Source of the DNA: Swaminathania salitolerans
GTDB lineage: Bacteria; Pseudomonadota; Alphaproteobacteria; Acetobacterales; Acetobacteraceae
DNA length: 64,000 bases
Assembly (NCBI RefSeq): GCF_025994315.1
Contig: NZ_BAQE01000032.1
Reading direction: 5' to 3' (one strand)
The position numbers were made by a program, and so were the translations under genes. The notes under the pieces are model-generated. The model saw only the letters and a program-made list of their open reading frames with translations. It had not been told where the DNA came from and did not search any database. Below, piece by piece: positions 24,157 to 34,956 of this stretch. Every line of letters begins with the position of its first letter. The first letter of the stretch is position 1.

Positions 24157-27100
24157 TCAGCGCGGGGCCGTCTCGATGAAACCGGCCGCTGCGGAAAGAT
24201 CGACGGAGAGGACCTGACTGACGCCGCGTTCCTGCATCGTGACGCCGAACAGGCGGTCCATATGGGCCATGGTGAGCTGATGATGTGTGACGATAAGGAA
24301 GCGGGTCTCGGCCTCGGTCGTCATGTCGCGCAGCAATCCGCAGAGACGTTCGACATTCGCATCGTCGAGCGGGGCATCGACCTCGTCGAGAATGCATAGC
24401 GGGGCTGGCTGACACCGGAACGTCGCAAAGATCAGCGACAATGCCGTCAGGGCCTGCTCGCCGCCCGAGAGGAGAGAAAGGGTGGAAAGCTTCTTGCCGG
24501 GGGGCTGGGCGAAGATTTCCAGCCCCGCCTCGAGGGGATCGTCGCTGCCCACGAGACCGAGATGTGCTCTGCCTCCGTTGAACATGCGGCTGAAGAGGGA
24601 CTGGAAATGATGGTCCACCTCGACAAAAACCGCCTGGAGCCGTTCCCGACCTTCCTTCTTGAGGAGATTGATCGAGCCGCGCAGGCGGCCGATCGCCGCT
24701 TCGAGCTCCTCATGTTCCCTGGCGAGATGCTCGGACCGGGTCCTGGCCTCTTCATATTCCTGCTCGGCGAGAAGATTGACCGGGCCGAGCGCCTCGCGTT
24801 CCTTCTGGCAGCGCGAGAGACGACGCCGGAGCGCCGTCTCGTTCCCGTCGACCGGATCCCCTGACATAGCGTCCTGCGCATCGTCCGAAGGTGCCTCGAC
24901 GCGGTTCTCGATGGCATCTCTCTGGGCGAGCGCCTGGGCGTGACGCTCCTGCAGCAGGATGAGTTCCTCGCGCATCTGCGTGCTGCGGCGTTCTTCCCGT
25001 TCGCGCACGGCTTCGAGCGCTTCCATCGCGGTCTCGATATCGAGAAGCCGGGCGCCCGCCTGCGCATAGCCCGTTTCCGCCTCGGCGAGGCGCGTTTCGT
25101 GCCGGGCGAGGGCCTCGGCCTGTTGTCGTGCATCGGCCCGTGTCGTCTCGCGCTCCCGGTTCACGCCGTCGATCCGCTCCGTCGCGCGCGTCAGATCCGT
25201 CTCGCGCGTCGCGTGCAGCTCCTGCGTTTCGCCGATACGCAGTTCGAGCTGACCGATATCCCGCTCGAGCTGGTCGAGAAGCGCCGAAGCGGCCTGCTCC
25301 TCCGCTGCGAGGGCGTCCCGCGTTGCCCGCAGGGTCGTTTCCTGCGCCTCTGCCTCGAGAAGGGAGGCCTCGTCACCGGAAAGATCGGGAACCGGCGCAA
25401 GTGCTGCCCGGTTTTCACGTGCCGTTTCGAGGGCCTGGGTCAGCTGCCCATGACGGGGTTGCAGCGCGGAGATACGGCTGGAGAGTGCAAGGAAGCTCGT
25501 CCGTTGCGCGTCCAGTTGCGCGCGCGCGGTCCCGATCGTTTCCTCGAGCGCGAGAAGGGCCCGTTTCCGGGTCTCGCGTTCCTCGTCCAGCGCGGAAAGC
25601 CGGAGACGCCCCGATTCGCGCTCCGCGCGTGCCGCTTCGGCCCGGGAGTCGATTCCGTCGATGGCGATGGCGGCACAGCGCTGCGACGCGCGCGTCCGCT
25701 CTTCCACGGCCCTCAGGCGGGCCTGCACCAGCGTCGCCTCGCGCAGGGCGGTCGTTTCGTCCTCGAGACGCTTCCGTCCTGCCGTTTCGCGTGCCTCCGC
25801 AGAATCCTGCTCGAGCGTGTTCAGGCGGGTTTCCGCATCGGCCAGATCGCTCCGGGAGCGGTCACGCACCGCGCGCGTTTCGGCCACGCTGCTGTCGAGC
25901 ACTGCCGCCGCGGGCAGGGCCGCGCGGGCGGATTCTGCCTGACTGGCGCGGGCAAGCGCCTCGTCTCTCTGGATTGCGGCCTCATCCAGACGCTCGATCG
26001 TTCTTGCCAGACGGCTCTCGCCATCGGCCTTCTTCTCGCGAAGCGCCTGTTCCTCTTCACGCGCGCTCCTGCACCGCCTGTCCGCCTCGCGATGCAGCGC
26101 ATTCAGCTCCGTCAGGCGGGTGGAGAGATCGTGGTCGCGCGCCTTCATGCGCGCGCAGCCGGCCTCGAGCGGGGGGATCGCACACGCAGCCTCGTCTCTC
26201 GCCTCCGCAACCTCCCGCAGCGTTGCCCTGAGGGCCATCTGAGCCGATGCCGCGGTCGCTTCCGTCCCGGTATCGCGGAAACCGTCCCATCGCCACAAGG
26301 CGCCATCCCGGCTGACGAGACATTGCCCCGGTGCAAGACGTTGCTGGATCGAGGCACCGGTCTCGCGATCGTTCACGAGACCGGTCGCCGCGAGGCAGCG
26401 CGCCAGGGCAGGAGGGCAGGACATCAGCGAGGCCAGAGAGGGTACGCCGTCGGGAAGGGAGGGCGAATCTCCGGCAGGAAGAACCGCCCAGCAGCGGCTC
26501 TGTTCCTCGAGAAGAGACGCCGTAAGAGTCTCGCCAAGCACCGACGCGATTGCCTTTTCCAGCCCCGGGGGGACGATCAGCGCCTCGATCAGGGGGGCGG
26601 GAAGCTGCTCTGCCGGAAGCGATGCCTCGAGTGCCTCGTGGCGGGCCGCAAGGGTGAGATGGCTGGCCCGGGCTTCCCGGAGCGCGGCTTCGTGCCCGTC
26701 CAGATCCGAGCGCAGGGAGGCGCGTTCCTCGGTCAGGGAAGCGATTCCGGCATCAAGCCGCTCCAGCGCGTTTCGTTCCTTTCCATGCGCGCCGGAGGCT
26801 GCGGCAAGGCGTTCCTCCGCCGGGAGCGACGCTCTCGCATCGTCGCGTTCCTTTTCGAGCTGCGCGATCAGCCCCGTCTGGCGCGTGAGCGCCTGCGTCG
26901 CCTGCATGTGATCCTGATCGAGCAGCGTGCGGGTACGGAGTGCGGTCTGGCGCTCGGACTCCGCTGCGAGAACGGCCTGTTCCGCCCGATCGGCTCTGTG
27001 CCGGAGCGCGTCGCGTTCGGCGCGCGCGCCTGCGACGGCCTCGTCCAGCTTCTCCGCCCGATCGTCGAGCGCAGCGAGCGCATCCCGGGAAAGGCGGGAA

Positions 27101-28668
27101 GCGGCGAGCGACCGGAGCGTTTCCTCCTGCGCTGAAATCTGGGCGTCCAGCGCGGCGATCTGCGCTTCGAGCTCCGCGATTTCCTCACGGGCCTTGCGCG
27201 CGGTCTCCTCTGTCTGCCCGGCCTCCTGCTCGGCCCGGGCGAGAGCCAGCCTTGCCTCCTGATGGGCGTCGTCGAGCCTTTCGCATGTTTCCACAAGCGC
27301 GGCCCGCTCCGTCTGCCGGGTGGCCAGCACGGTTTCCTGCGCTTCGAGATCCGCAGTGAGAGGGAGGGATTCACTCAGCCTGTTCAGCTCGAGGCCGAGG
27401 GTGCGATGCTCTTCGTCAAGCGCGGCGACAAGACGCTCTGCGGCGTCGTGCTCCGTCCGGAGCCGGTGCGCTCGCTGTTGCGCCTCGTCCAGGGCGCGGG
27501 CGAGGGTCTCGCGTCTGTTTCCGGCCCCGGCGAGGTCGCTTTCATGGCGGGCGCGCTGTCCGGCGAGCGCCGCGAGGCGATCGGGCAGGGCAGCGAGACC
27601 GTCCCGACAGCGCTCCCGTTCGGCGTCCAGCTGGGACAGACGCGCGGCACTCTCCGCAAGACGGAGCTGCGCGATATCCCGGTCCTCGCTCGCCGCCTGC
27701 AAACGTCGCTCGATCTCGCCGATGGCCTCTTCGGCACGGGCGAGCGCGGCGCGGGTGGTTCCGCTCACGAGGCGCAGCTCGTCCCGTCCCTCGCGCAGGG
27801 TCTCGACCGTCTGCCTGACCGAACCGATCGCTTCTGAACGTGCCGCCAGCTCCTGCGCGGCCTGTATGGCGGCATGGGCCGCGTTGGCCGCTTCCGCTTT
27901 TGCCGCCTCCAGCCGGGCGGAACACCGCTCGACCTGCTCGTCCGCCTTCTTCTGCCCGAGCCAGGCGAGGCGATGCTCGTCCTTGCGGATCGTCTCGGAC
28001 AGCTCCCGGTATCGCCGCGCCTGTCTCGTCTGGCCTTCCAGGGAGTCCAGCCGGGTCGCGAGTTGCTGACGCAGATCTTCGGAACGCTCGATATTGCCTT
28101 CCGCCTGACGCAGTTTGAGCTCGGCATCGTGGCGTCTGGCATGGAGCCCCGTAATTCCCGCGGCCTCCTCGAGAAGCGCGCGGCGCTCCTCGGGTTTGGC
28201 GGCAATCAGGGCGCTGACGCGGTTCTGGCTCACGATGGATGAGCTGCGCGCCCCCGAAGAGAGATCTGCAAAAAGCGTGGTGACGTCGCGTGCGCGCAGG
28301 GCACGGCCGTTGAGCCGGAAATCGCTTCCCGATCCGCGCTCCGCACGGCGGCATATCTCAAGCGTATCGGCGGTCGAGAAGGGCGCAGGCGCCACGCCGA
28401 TCGCGTTTTCGAGCCATAGCGTAACCTCCGCGATCGAACGGGCGGCACGCGCCCGTGTTCCTGCGAAGATCAGATCGTCGAGTTCTCCGCCACGCAGCGC
28501 CCGCGCCGAGCTCTCGCCCATCGCCCAGCGCAGCGCTTCGACTACATTCGACTTGCCGCAGCCATTCGGCCCGACGATTCCGGTCAGTCCGGGAAGGATG
28601 TCGATCGTGGCGGGATCGGCGAAGCTCTTGAAACCCGCTATGCGCAGGCGCGTGATCCGGGGTGACAT
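24157..28668 (-). CDS. smc: Chromosome segregation protein SMC
   Basis: Condensin ATPase that compacts and segregates chromosomes. The Walker A is GPNGCGKS (33-40); the C-terminal head has LSLLSGGEQALTALSL and Walker B PLCILDEVDAPLDD. Between them lie two very long Ala/Arg/Glu-rich coiled coils, with the globular hinge at about residues 690-810 (VPPGLEKAIASVLGETL). At 1503 residues it is about 300 longer than typical bacterial SMC, the excess being coiled coil. It lies 37 nt after the DsbA-like gene on the same strand. Confidence 0.95.
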   Translation of the reverse strand: MSPRITRLRIAGFKSFADPATIDILPGLTGIVGPNGCGKSNVVEALRWAMGESSARALRGGELDDLIFAGTRARAARSIAEVTLWLENAIGVAPAPFSTADTLEICRRAERGSGSDFRLNGRALRARDVTTLFADLSSGARSSSIVSQNRVSALIAAKPEERRALLEEAAGITGLHARRHDAELKLRQAEGNIERSEDLRQQLATRLDSLEGQTRQARRYRELSETIRKDEHRLAWLGQKKADEQVERCSARLEAAKAEAANAAHAAIQAAQELAARSEAIGSVRQTVETLREGRDELRLVSGTTRAALARAEEAIGEIERRLQAASEDRDIAQLRLAESAARLSQLDAERERCRDGLAALPDRLAALAGQRARHESDLAGAGNRRETLARALDEAQQRAHRLRTEHDAAERLVAALDEEHRTLGLELNRLSESLPLTADLEAQETVLATRQTERAALVETCERLDDAHQEARLALARAEQEAGQTEETARKAREEIAELEAQIAALDAQISAQEETLRSLAASRLSRDALAALDDRAEKLDEAVAGARAERDALRHRADRAEQAVLAAESERQTALRTRTLLDQDHMQATQALTRQTGLIAQLEKERDDARASLPAEERLAAASGAHGKERNALERLDAGIASLTEERASLRSDLDGHEAALREARASHLTLAARHEALEASLPAEQLPAPLIEALIVPPGLEKAIASVLGETLTASLLEEQSRCWAVLPAGDSPSLPDGVPSLASLMSCPPALARCLAATGLVNDRETGASIQQRLAPGQCLVSRDGALWRWDGFRDTGTEATAASAQMALRATLREVAEARDEAACAIPPLEAGCARMKARDHDLSTRLTELNALHREADRRCRSAREEEQALREKKADGESRLARTIERLDEAAIQRDEALARASQAESARAALPAAAVLDSSVAETRAVRDRSRSDLADAETRLNTLEQDSAEARETAGRKRLEDETTALREATLVQARLRAVEERTRASQRCAAIAIDGIDSRAEAARAERESGRLRLSALDEERETRKRALLALEETIGTARAQLDAQRTSFLALSSRISALQPRHGQLTQALETARENRAALAPVPDLSGDEASLLEAEAQETTLRATRDALAAEEQAASALLDQLERDIGQLELRIGETQELHATRETDLTRATERIDGVNRERETTRADARQQAEALARHETRLAEAETGYAQAGARLLDIETAMEALEAVREREERRSTQMREELILLQERHAQALAQRDAIENRVEAPSDDAQDAMSGDPVDGNETALRRRLSRCQKEREALGPVNLLAEQEYEEARTRSEHLAREHEELEAAIGRLRGSINLLKKEGRERLQAVFVEVDHHFQSLFSRMFNGGRAHLGLVGSDDPLEAGLEIFAQPPGKKLSTLSLLSGGEQALTALSLIFATFRCQPAPLCILDEVDAPLDDANVERLCGLLRDMTTEAETRFLIVTHHQLTMAHMDRLFGVTMQERGVSQVLSVDLSAAAGFIETAPR

Positions 28669-28705
28669 ACGATGAATGCAGTACGATGGATGCGGTATTC
28701 CCGGT

Positions 28706-29317
28706 TCAGCCGGCTGCCTTGTCGACTTCCGCCTTGAAGGTGGCGAAATCGGGCAGCTCCTGATTATAGGGGTGATCGTTGAACAGGAAGAACGGCGTGC
28801 CGTTGATGTTGTACTTGGCCTGATCGGCGTCCTGCTGCGCGACGATCGCCTGTCTGAAGCTGTCGTCGTGGTCGATCCGGTCGAATTGCGCGGCCGAAAT
28901 GCCGGCGAGCGCCGCCATCATCTGGATCTGGTGCTTGGGATTGACGTCACGCGCGAAGGCCCAGCGATCCTGGCTGGCGAGCATCGAGTCGACGAACGGC
29001 ACATAGCGATCGACGGGAAGCGAACGGGCCACCATGGCGCCGAGAAGCGCGATCTGATCCAGGGGGAAATCGTGATAGACGTAATAGATCTTCCCGGTAT
29101 CGATGAGTTCTGCCTTCACCTGCGGAAAGATCGTTTCGGCGAAATGGGCGCAATGGGTGCAGGTCAGGGAGAACCATTCCTGGACCTTCACCGGCGCCTT
29201 CGGGTTGCCTACGGCGCGCGGCGTGAGGCGCATGTCTTCTGCACGGGCATCGCGCAGGGAAGGAACCAGGGCGAGGGCGGGCAGCGCCGCCAGTAGGGTG
29301 CGTCGACGAACGGACAT
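28706..29317 (-). CDS. DsbA-family thiol-disulfide oxidoreductase
   Basis: A secreted thioredoxin-fold protein with a Tat-like N-terminus (SVRRRTLLAALPALALVP) and signal cleavage near ARA (about 24-26). The redox centre is SLTCTHCAHF, a CxxC with Thr-His between the cysteines. The cis-Pro region is INGTPFFLFN. It resembles the DsbA/DsbC-like proteins found upstream of smc in alphaproteobacteria, which act in periplasmic disulfide formation. Length is 203. Confidence 0.88.
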   Translation of the reverse strand: MSVRRRTLLAALPALALVPSLRDARAEDMRLTPRAVGNPKAPVKVQEWFSLTCTHCAHFAETIFPQVKAELIDTGKIYYVYHDFPLDQIALLGAMVARSLPVDRYVPFVDSMLASQDRWAFARDVNPKHQIQMMAALAGISAAQFDRIDHDDSFRQAIVAQQDADQAKYNINGTPFFLFNDHPYNQELPDFATFKAEVDKAAG

Positions 29318-29428
29318 GAAAAACTCTCCCGGATTGCGATGTCAGAGTTTTGAAGACCGCGAGCGGCGCGGCGTCAAGGGGCGAAGAGGTCCCCGCCCCA
29401 GGGGGGACATCCCGGTCGGGGGCCTTCT

Positions 29429-29488
29429 GTCCGGGGAGACCGCCCGGGAAGACTGCCCGGGAAGACTGCCCGGGAAGACCGCCCGGGC
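29429..29488. repeat. 13-bp tandem repeat, about 4.5 copies, just after corC
   Basis: Units of GCCCGGGAAGACT start at 29442, 29455 and 29468, with a diverged copy before (29429) and a partial copy after (29481). The array begins 8 nt past the corC stop on the minus strand and precedes the dsbA-like gene. Each unit contains the palindrome CCCGGG, so copies can pair with each other. Confidence 0.9.
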
Positions 29489-29495
29489 GACCCGC

Positions 29496-30416
29496 TCAGG
29501 GAGCCTCCTCGCTCCGATGCGGAACGGGCGGATCCCTGCGCACCCAGTCGGTCGGGACACGCATGCGCAGACCCCTGATATGGCGGGCATCCGCATCGGT
29601 CACGCGAAAGACGAGACCGCTCTCATGGGTGAAGACCTCGCCGCGTATCGGAACATGGCCTGCAAGCCGGAAGACCAGACCGCCGACCGTCTCGATCTCG
29701 GCCTCGCGCTCGGCATCGGTCAGAACGGAGCCCATGAGACCCTCGAGCTCTTCGACCGGGAGCCGCGCATCCAGATCGAAGGAACCGTCCGCCCTCTCGA
29801 CGATCATGGCGGAGACAGGCTCGTCATGCTCGTCCGAAATGTCGCCGACGATGGTCTCCACGAGATCCTCGATGGTCACGAGGCCGTCCACGCCCCCGTA
29901 TTCGTCGATGACGAGGGCGAGATGCGTCCGGCGCTGCCGCATCTGCAGCAGCAGATCGAGCACGGGTATCTGCGGCGCAACCAGAAGCGGCTGGCGCAGC
30001 AGAGGCTCGATATCGAAGGCGTCCGACGTTCCGATATAGGCGATCAGATCCTTGACGTGGATCATGCCTATGACGTTGTCCAGATGCTCCCGATAGACCG
30101 GAACACGCGAGTGGTTCTCGCGCCGCATGAAGGCGAGTGCCTCATCGAGCGTGATATCGGCCGACATGGACACGATATCCGCGCGCGGGACCATGACGTC
30201 ATCGGCGGTCGTCTCGCGCAGATGCAGCACGTTCGTGATGAGCGCACGCTCCTGCCGGTCGAGCTCGGGGCGGGCACCGCCTTCCGGGTGCGGCGTTGCG
30301 GCTTCCTCCACGAGCGCTGCGATCGAGTGGCGCAGCCCGTGTTCGCGGTTCTTGCGATTGAACAGTCCGAACAGCCCTTTCGGGCGGCGTTGGGAAAGAT
30401 CGTCCGACTCGCTCAT
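29496..30416 (-). CDS. corC: CorC/TlyC-family CBS-domain protein
   Basis: A 306-residue cytosolic protein with two CBS domains (about 75-200; VMVPRADIVSMSADI opens the first) and a C-terminal transporter-associated CorC domain. EYGGVDGLVTIEDLVE is characteristic. It is linked to magnesium/cobalt efflux or membrane integrity in other bacteria. It is the last gene of the phoH-ybeY-corC unit and overlaps ybeY by ATGA. Confidence 0.9.
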   Translation of the reverse strand: MSESDDLSQRRPKGLFGLFNRKNREHGLRHSIAALVEEAATPHPEGGARPELDRQERALITNVLHLRETTADDVMVPRADIVSMSADITLDEALAFMRRENHSRVPVYREHLDNVIGMIHVKDLIAYIGTSDAFDIEPLLRQPLLVAPQIPVLDLLLQMRQRRTHLALVIDEYGGVDGLVTIEDLVETIVGDISDEHDEPVSAMIVERADGSFDLDARLPVEELEGLMGSVLTDAEREAEIETVGGLVFRLAGHVPIRGEVFTHESGLVFRVTDADARHIRGLRMRVPTDWVRRDPPVPHRSEEAP

Positions 30417-30923
30417 CCCCGTTTTCCTCCCCCGAGACGCCAGGGATTGGGAATGCCGAGACGCGCGAGTATGCGCGATTCCGTCATTTCCATCTGACGC
30501 GCCTCGTCGGGTCGGTGATGATCGTAACCGGCGAGATGAAGTGCGCCATGCACGAGGAGATGGGCGGCGTGATCGCCGAAGCGGCGTCCGGCCGCCTGTG
30601 CCTCCCGCCGGACCGTCTCATAGGCCATGGCGATGTCTCCGTCGCCGAACCCGTCCATCTCCTCGAAGGTCAGGACATTGGTCGGCTTGTTCCTGTCACG
30701 GAAGGCCGCATTGAGGCTCTGCACGGCGCGGTCCGTCGTCAGCAGGATGGCCGGCAGACGATCGCGATCGAGCCAGGGCCAGGTCGCCTCCACGCAGCGT
30801 GGGACCAGCCTGTCCAGCCGGGGCAGGGCGGCGCGCCAGCGCCTGTCCGCCACCAGAAGGTCCGGGTAGGTTCTCAGACGCCCTTCCGGTCTGGAAGGGA
30901 CGTCTTCGGGGGGTGTCGTATGA

Positions 30924-30940
<17 letters not shown>
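30413..30940 (-). CDS. ybeY: Endoribonuclease YbeY (rRNA maturation factor)
   Basis: Zinc-dependent endoribonuclease for 16S rRNA 3' processing and ribosome quality control. The signature HGALHLAGYDHH carries the three metal ligands His131, His135 and His141; RDRNKPTNVLTFE is the other conserved block. ATG at 30940 gives 175 residues and overlaps the phoH 3' end by 17 nt; the longer upstream frame runs antisense-like through phoH. Confidence 0.93.
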
Positions 30941-32077
<1,137 letters not shown>

Positions 32078-32081
<4 letters not shown>

Positions 32082-33442
32082 GCGCAGACTCTCTCCCGTA
32101 TGAGTGTACCGGCCAGCGAGTTGGTCAGTCGCTGGGTTATCGCAACCTGAACGGTCCTGCCGATGAGATCCTCCGACCCCTCGACGTGAACGGGTTGCAG
32201 ATAGGGTGAACGCCCGGTGATCTGTCCGGGTTTGCGCCCGCGCCCCGTAAAGAGCACGGGAACCGTGCGGCCCACCATGTCAGCGTTGAAGGCATCCTGC
32301 TGAACGCGCAGCAGGGCCTGCAGCCTCTGGAGGCGTTCGTCCTTCACGGCCTCGTCGATCTGGAACGGCTGACCGGCGGCAGGCGTGCCCGGGCGGGGCG
32401 AATACTTGAACGAGAACGCCTGGGCGAACCCGATATCGCGCACGAGCTGCATCGTGGCCTCGAAATCCTCCTCGGTCTCTCCGGGATGACCGACGATGAA
32501 ATCGGAGGAGAGGGCGATATCGGGGCAGGCCTCGCGCAGGCGGGCGATAATGGCCCGGTATTCACCGGCAGTATGGCCCCGGTTCATCGCCTTGAGGATG
32601 CGGTCGGATCCCGATTGCACGGGCAGATGCAGGAAGGGCATGAGGGCGGGTGTGTCGCGATGGGCATCGATCAGCGCCTGATCCATGTCGCGCGGGTGCG
32701 ATGTCATGTACCGGATCCGCTCGAGGCCGGGCAGCGCCGCCAGAGCCCGGGCGAGAGTCGGGAGATCGGCCGTGCCGCCTTCTCCGTCATCGCCATGATA
32801 GGCATTGACGTTCTGGCCCAGAAGCGTGATCTCGCGCACGCCGCCCTGCACCATGCGCCGGGCTTCCGCCACGACGGAGGGAAGGGAGCGGCTGGTTTCG
32901 GCGCCGCGCGTGTAGGGCACCACGCAGAACGAGCAGAACTTGTCGCAGCCTTCCTGGATTGTGAGGAAAGCGGTGAGATTGCCCTCGACCTGGGGGGCGG
33001 AGTCCGCAGGCAGGAAGTCGAACTTCATCTCGACGGGGAAATCGGTGTCGATGACCGCGCCGCCCGCCCGCGCCGCACGCGCGACCATTTCCGGAAGGCG
33101 ATGATAGGTTTGCGGCCCAAGAACGATATCGACGAAAGGTGCGCGCGCGAGGATTTCCTCGCCCTCGGCCTGGGCGACACAACCGGCAACGGCAATGATC
33201 GAGCGCCCGAGACCGGCCGCCACCCGTTCGTCGCTTATCTTGCGCAGCCGTCCGAGCTCGGAGAAAACCTTTTCAGCAGCGCGCTCGCGGATATGGCAAG
33301 TATTGAGAATGACCATCTCGGCCTGCTGGGGGGTCGCGACCGGCCGATAACCGAGAGGCGCCAGCACATCGCTCATCCTCGCGCTGTCATAGACATTCAT
33401 CTGGCAGCCCCAGGTGATGACGTGCAGACCGCGCGCGTTCAT
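32078..33442 (-). CDS. miaB: tRNA-2-methylthio-N6-dimethylallyladenosine synthase MiaB
   Basis: Radical SAM methylthiotransferase acting on i6A37 of tRNAs. The N-terminal UPF0004 domain has ITWGCQMNVYDS and ILNTCHIRE, whose cysteines with AGCVAQ hold the auxiliary cluster. The radical SAM motif is CDKFCSFC. A C-terminal TRAM domain follows. ATG at 33442 with GGAGA 6 nt upstream gives 454 residues; an upstream TTG would add 41 residues of no family likeness. Confidence 0.93.
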
Positions 33443-33811
33443 GTTGTCTCCGGATTGCCCGATCGCGGATTGCCTGTTCAAAGCCTGATTGTCTCCGGGC
33501 TGCAGGGCAGCCCCGCTGTCGGAAGAAACCTCGACCGTCACTCTGTCATACCCTTGCCGTTTCAATGTCGTCGAACCTGCCGAAGCGGTCGCGATGGAGG
33601 AACATTCCTGCCCGATGCGACGATCGGAGCCGGAACGGGCCTTTCGGCCTTGTAGCCGAACGGGCCGGTAAATGCATGGCTAATATTCGCGCGGATGTGC
33701 AACCGTCTCATGCATCCCGTTCGGGTCTTTCCTGCCCGGGTTGCTGGTGCCCGGGACGTTTCTGCGCGCAAGAACCGGTCCTTGGGGGGGGATCCCTGCT
33801 CCGGACGCGCC
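33443..33811. other. Interval between plsC and miaB without a credible gene
   Basis: Frames on both strands lack protein-like composition. A small hairpin (TTCGGC/GCCGAA, 33643-33660) and two TGCCCGGG copies (near 33738 and 33753) that could form the plsC terminator are visible. In many alphaproteobacteria a fur/mur gene sits in this spot; none is found here. Confidence 0.45.
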
Positions 33812-34774
33812 TCAGAGGACAGGCTGCGGGGCCGTAACCGGAGGAGAGGCTCCGAGCGGCTGGACATGCAGCCGGGCCACACCATCCGCCACGATCTTCT
33901 GGACCGCGCCCGAAAGCTCCTTGCGTCCGGGAAAATCGGCCGGATCGACAGGCGGATGCAGAATCACGGTCGCCCCCAGAGAGCGCCATTGCGTGACCGA
34001 CCAGATATGCGGAGCAAGTTCCATATCGCCGTACCAGGCGAGCGCGGTGCGCCGCGCGCGTCCGACAGGGAGACCGTCCAGACGGTCATAGACGATGGAG
34101 ACGGGCTGGATGAGCACCGATGGAGGGGTGGGAAGGGTGGGATCGACACGGCTCGGTTTGGCCACGGCAAAAAACGACGACATGAAGGGCAGCACATGCG
34201 TGCCGTCCGTGGATGTCCCCTCGGGAAAGAGGATGAGGTTGTCGCCATTCGTCAGACGATCCGTCATCGCCTGGAGCTCACGGCCCGTATTGTTGCGCTG
34301 ACGGCTGACGAAGATCGTCCGTCCCAGGCGTGCGAGCGTGCCGATGATCGGCCAGTCCGCGATCTGCTGTTTCGCGACGAAGACCGTGGGCAGCACGCCG
34401 CCCGTGACCGCTATGTCGAGCCAGGAGGAATGATTTGCCACGAAGATGATGGGGCGCTCGCCGTTCTTCACGGCCTGTCCGTCGCGTATCGTCCCTGCCG
34501 GCTCGCCTATGAGGGTGACCTTCAGCCCGAGAATGCGACAGATGGTGGCCCAGTAGAAACGCGCGAAGACGATCTTTGCGGCGCCTCTGCGTCTGAGAAG
34601 TATGCGCTGGGGTATGCTTGCGAGCAAAGTCCAGAGACATGACAGGAAAATACGCCGCACGGCGCGCAGCGTGCGCACGGTTTGGCTACCCAGCGCAGGC
34701 TCGAGCGGGGTAGTCCAGGGATCGGTGCCGGACGCGTCACTCACGGGACGGCGGCGCGTTATCGCGTCTGTCAT
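33812..34774 (-). CDS. plsC: 1-acyl-sn-glycerol-3-phosphate acyltransferase (PlsC)
   Basis: Makes phosphatidic acid from lysophosphatidic acid at the inner membrane. The HX4D catalytic motif is VANHSSWLDI (His115, Asp120), followed by the acceptor-site motif LFPEGTSTDG. The first 40 residues are variable, with hydrophobic helices around 40-60. Length is 320. AGGGA lies 8 nt before the ATG. It heads the leftward block and is divergent from tamA. Confidence 0.9.
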   Translation of the reverse strand: MTDAITRRRPVSDASGTDPWTTPLEPALGSQTVRTLRAVRRIFLSCLWTLLASIPQRILLRRRGAAKIVFARFYWATICRILGLKVTLIGEPAGTIRDGQAVKNGERPIIFVANHSSWLDIAVTGGVLPTVFVAKQQIADWPIIGTLARLGRTIFVSRQRNNTGRELQAMTDRLTNGDNLILFPEGTSTDGTHVLPFMSSFFAVAKPSRVDPTLPTPPSVLIQPVSIVYDRLDGLPVGRARRTALAWYGDMELAPHIWSVTQWRSLGATVILHPPVDPADFPGRKELSGAVQKIVADGVARLHVQPLGASPPVTAPQPVL

Positions 34775-34956
34775 TACATTGTCCCTAACGCAGAATTGCC
34801 GTCATCGACAACAGCCAGCGGGGGATCATTTCGTATTGGCCACAGATCGTTACCGGTAAAACACGCAGCGCGGAGGCAGGGACGATTGACTGCGCCCTAC
34901 GCCTTTTCATGCCAGGTCACCCGTGACATGATCCGGACACGGTTTCCGTTCAAGGG

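Noticed and set aside
24940..27135. 731-codon plus-strand frame within smc
   Set aside because: Antisense to the Ala/Arg/Glu-rich coiled coil, whose repetitive codons leave long open frames on the opposite strand.
33562..33885. Possible small genes in the plsC-miaB gap
   Set aside because: Frames on both strands are Arg/Ser/Pro-rich and cross the plsC end; neither shows the HHDH-type motifs expected of Fur or any other family.
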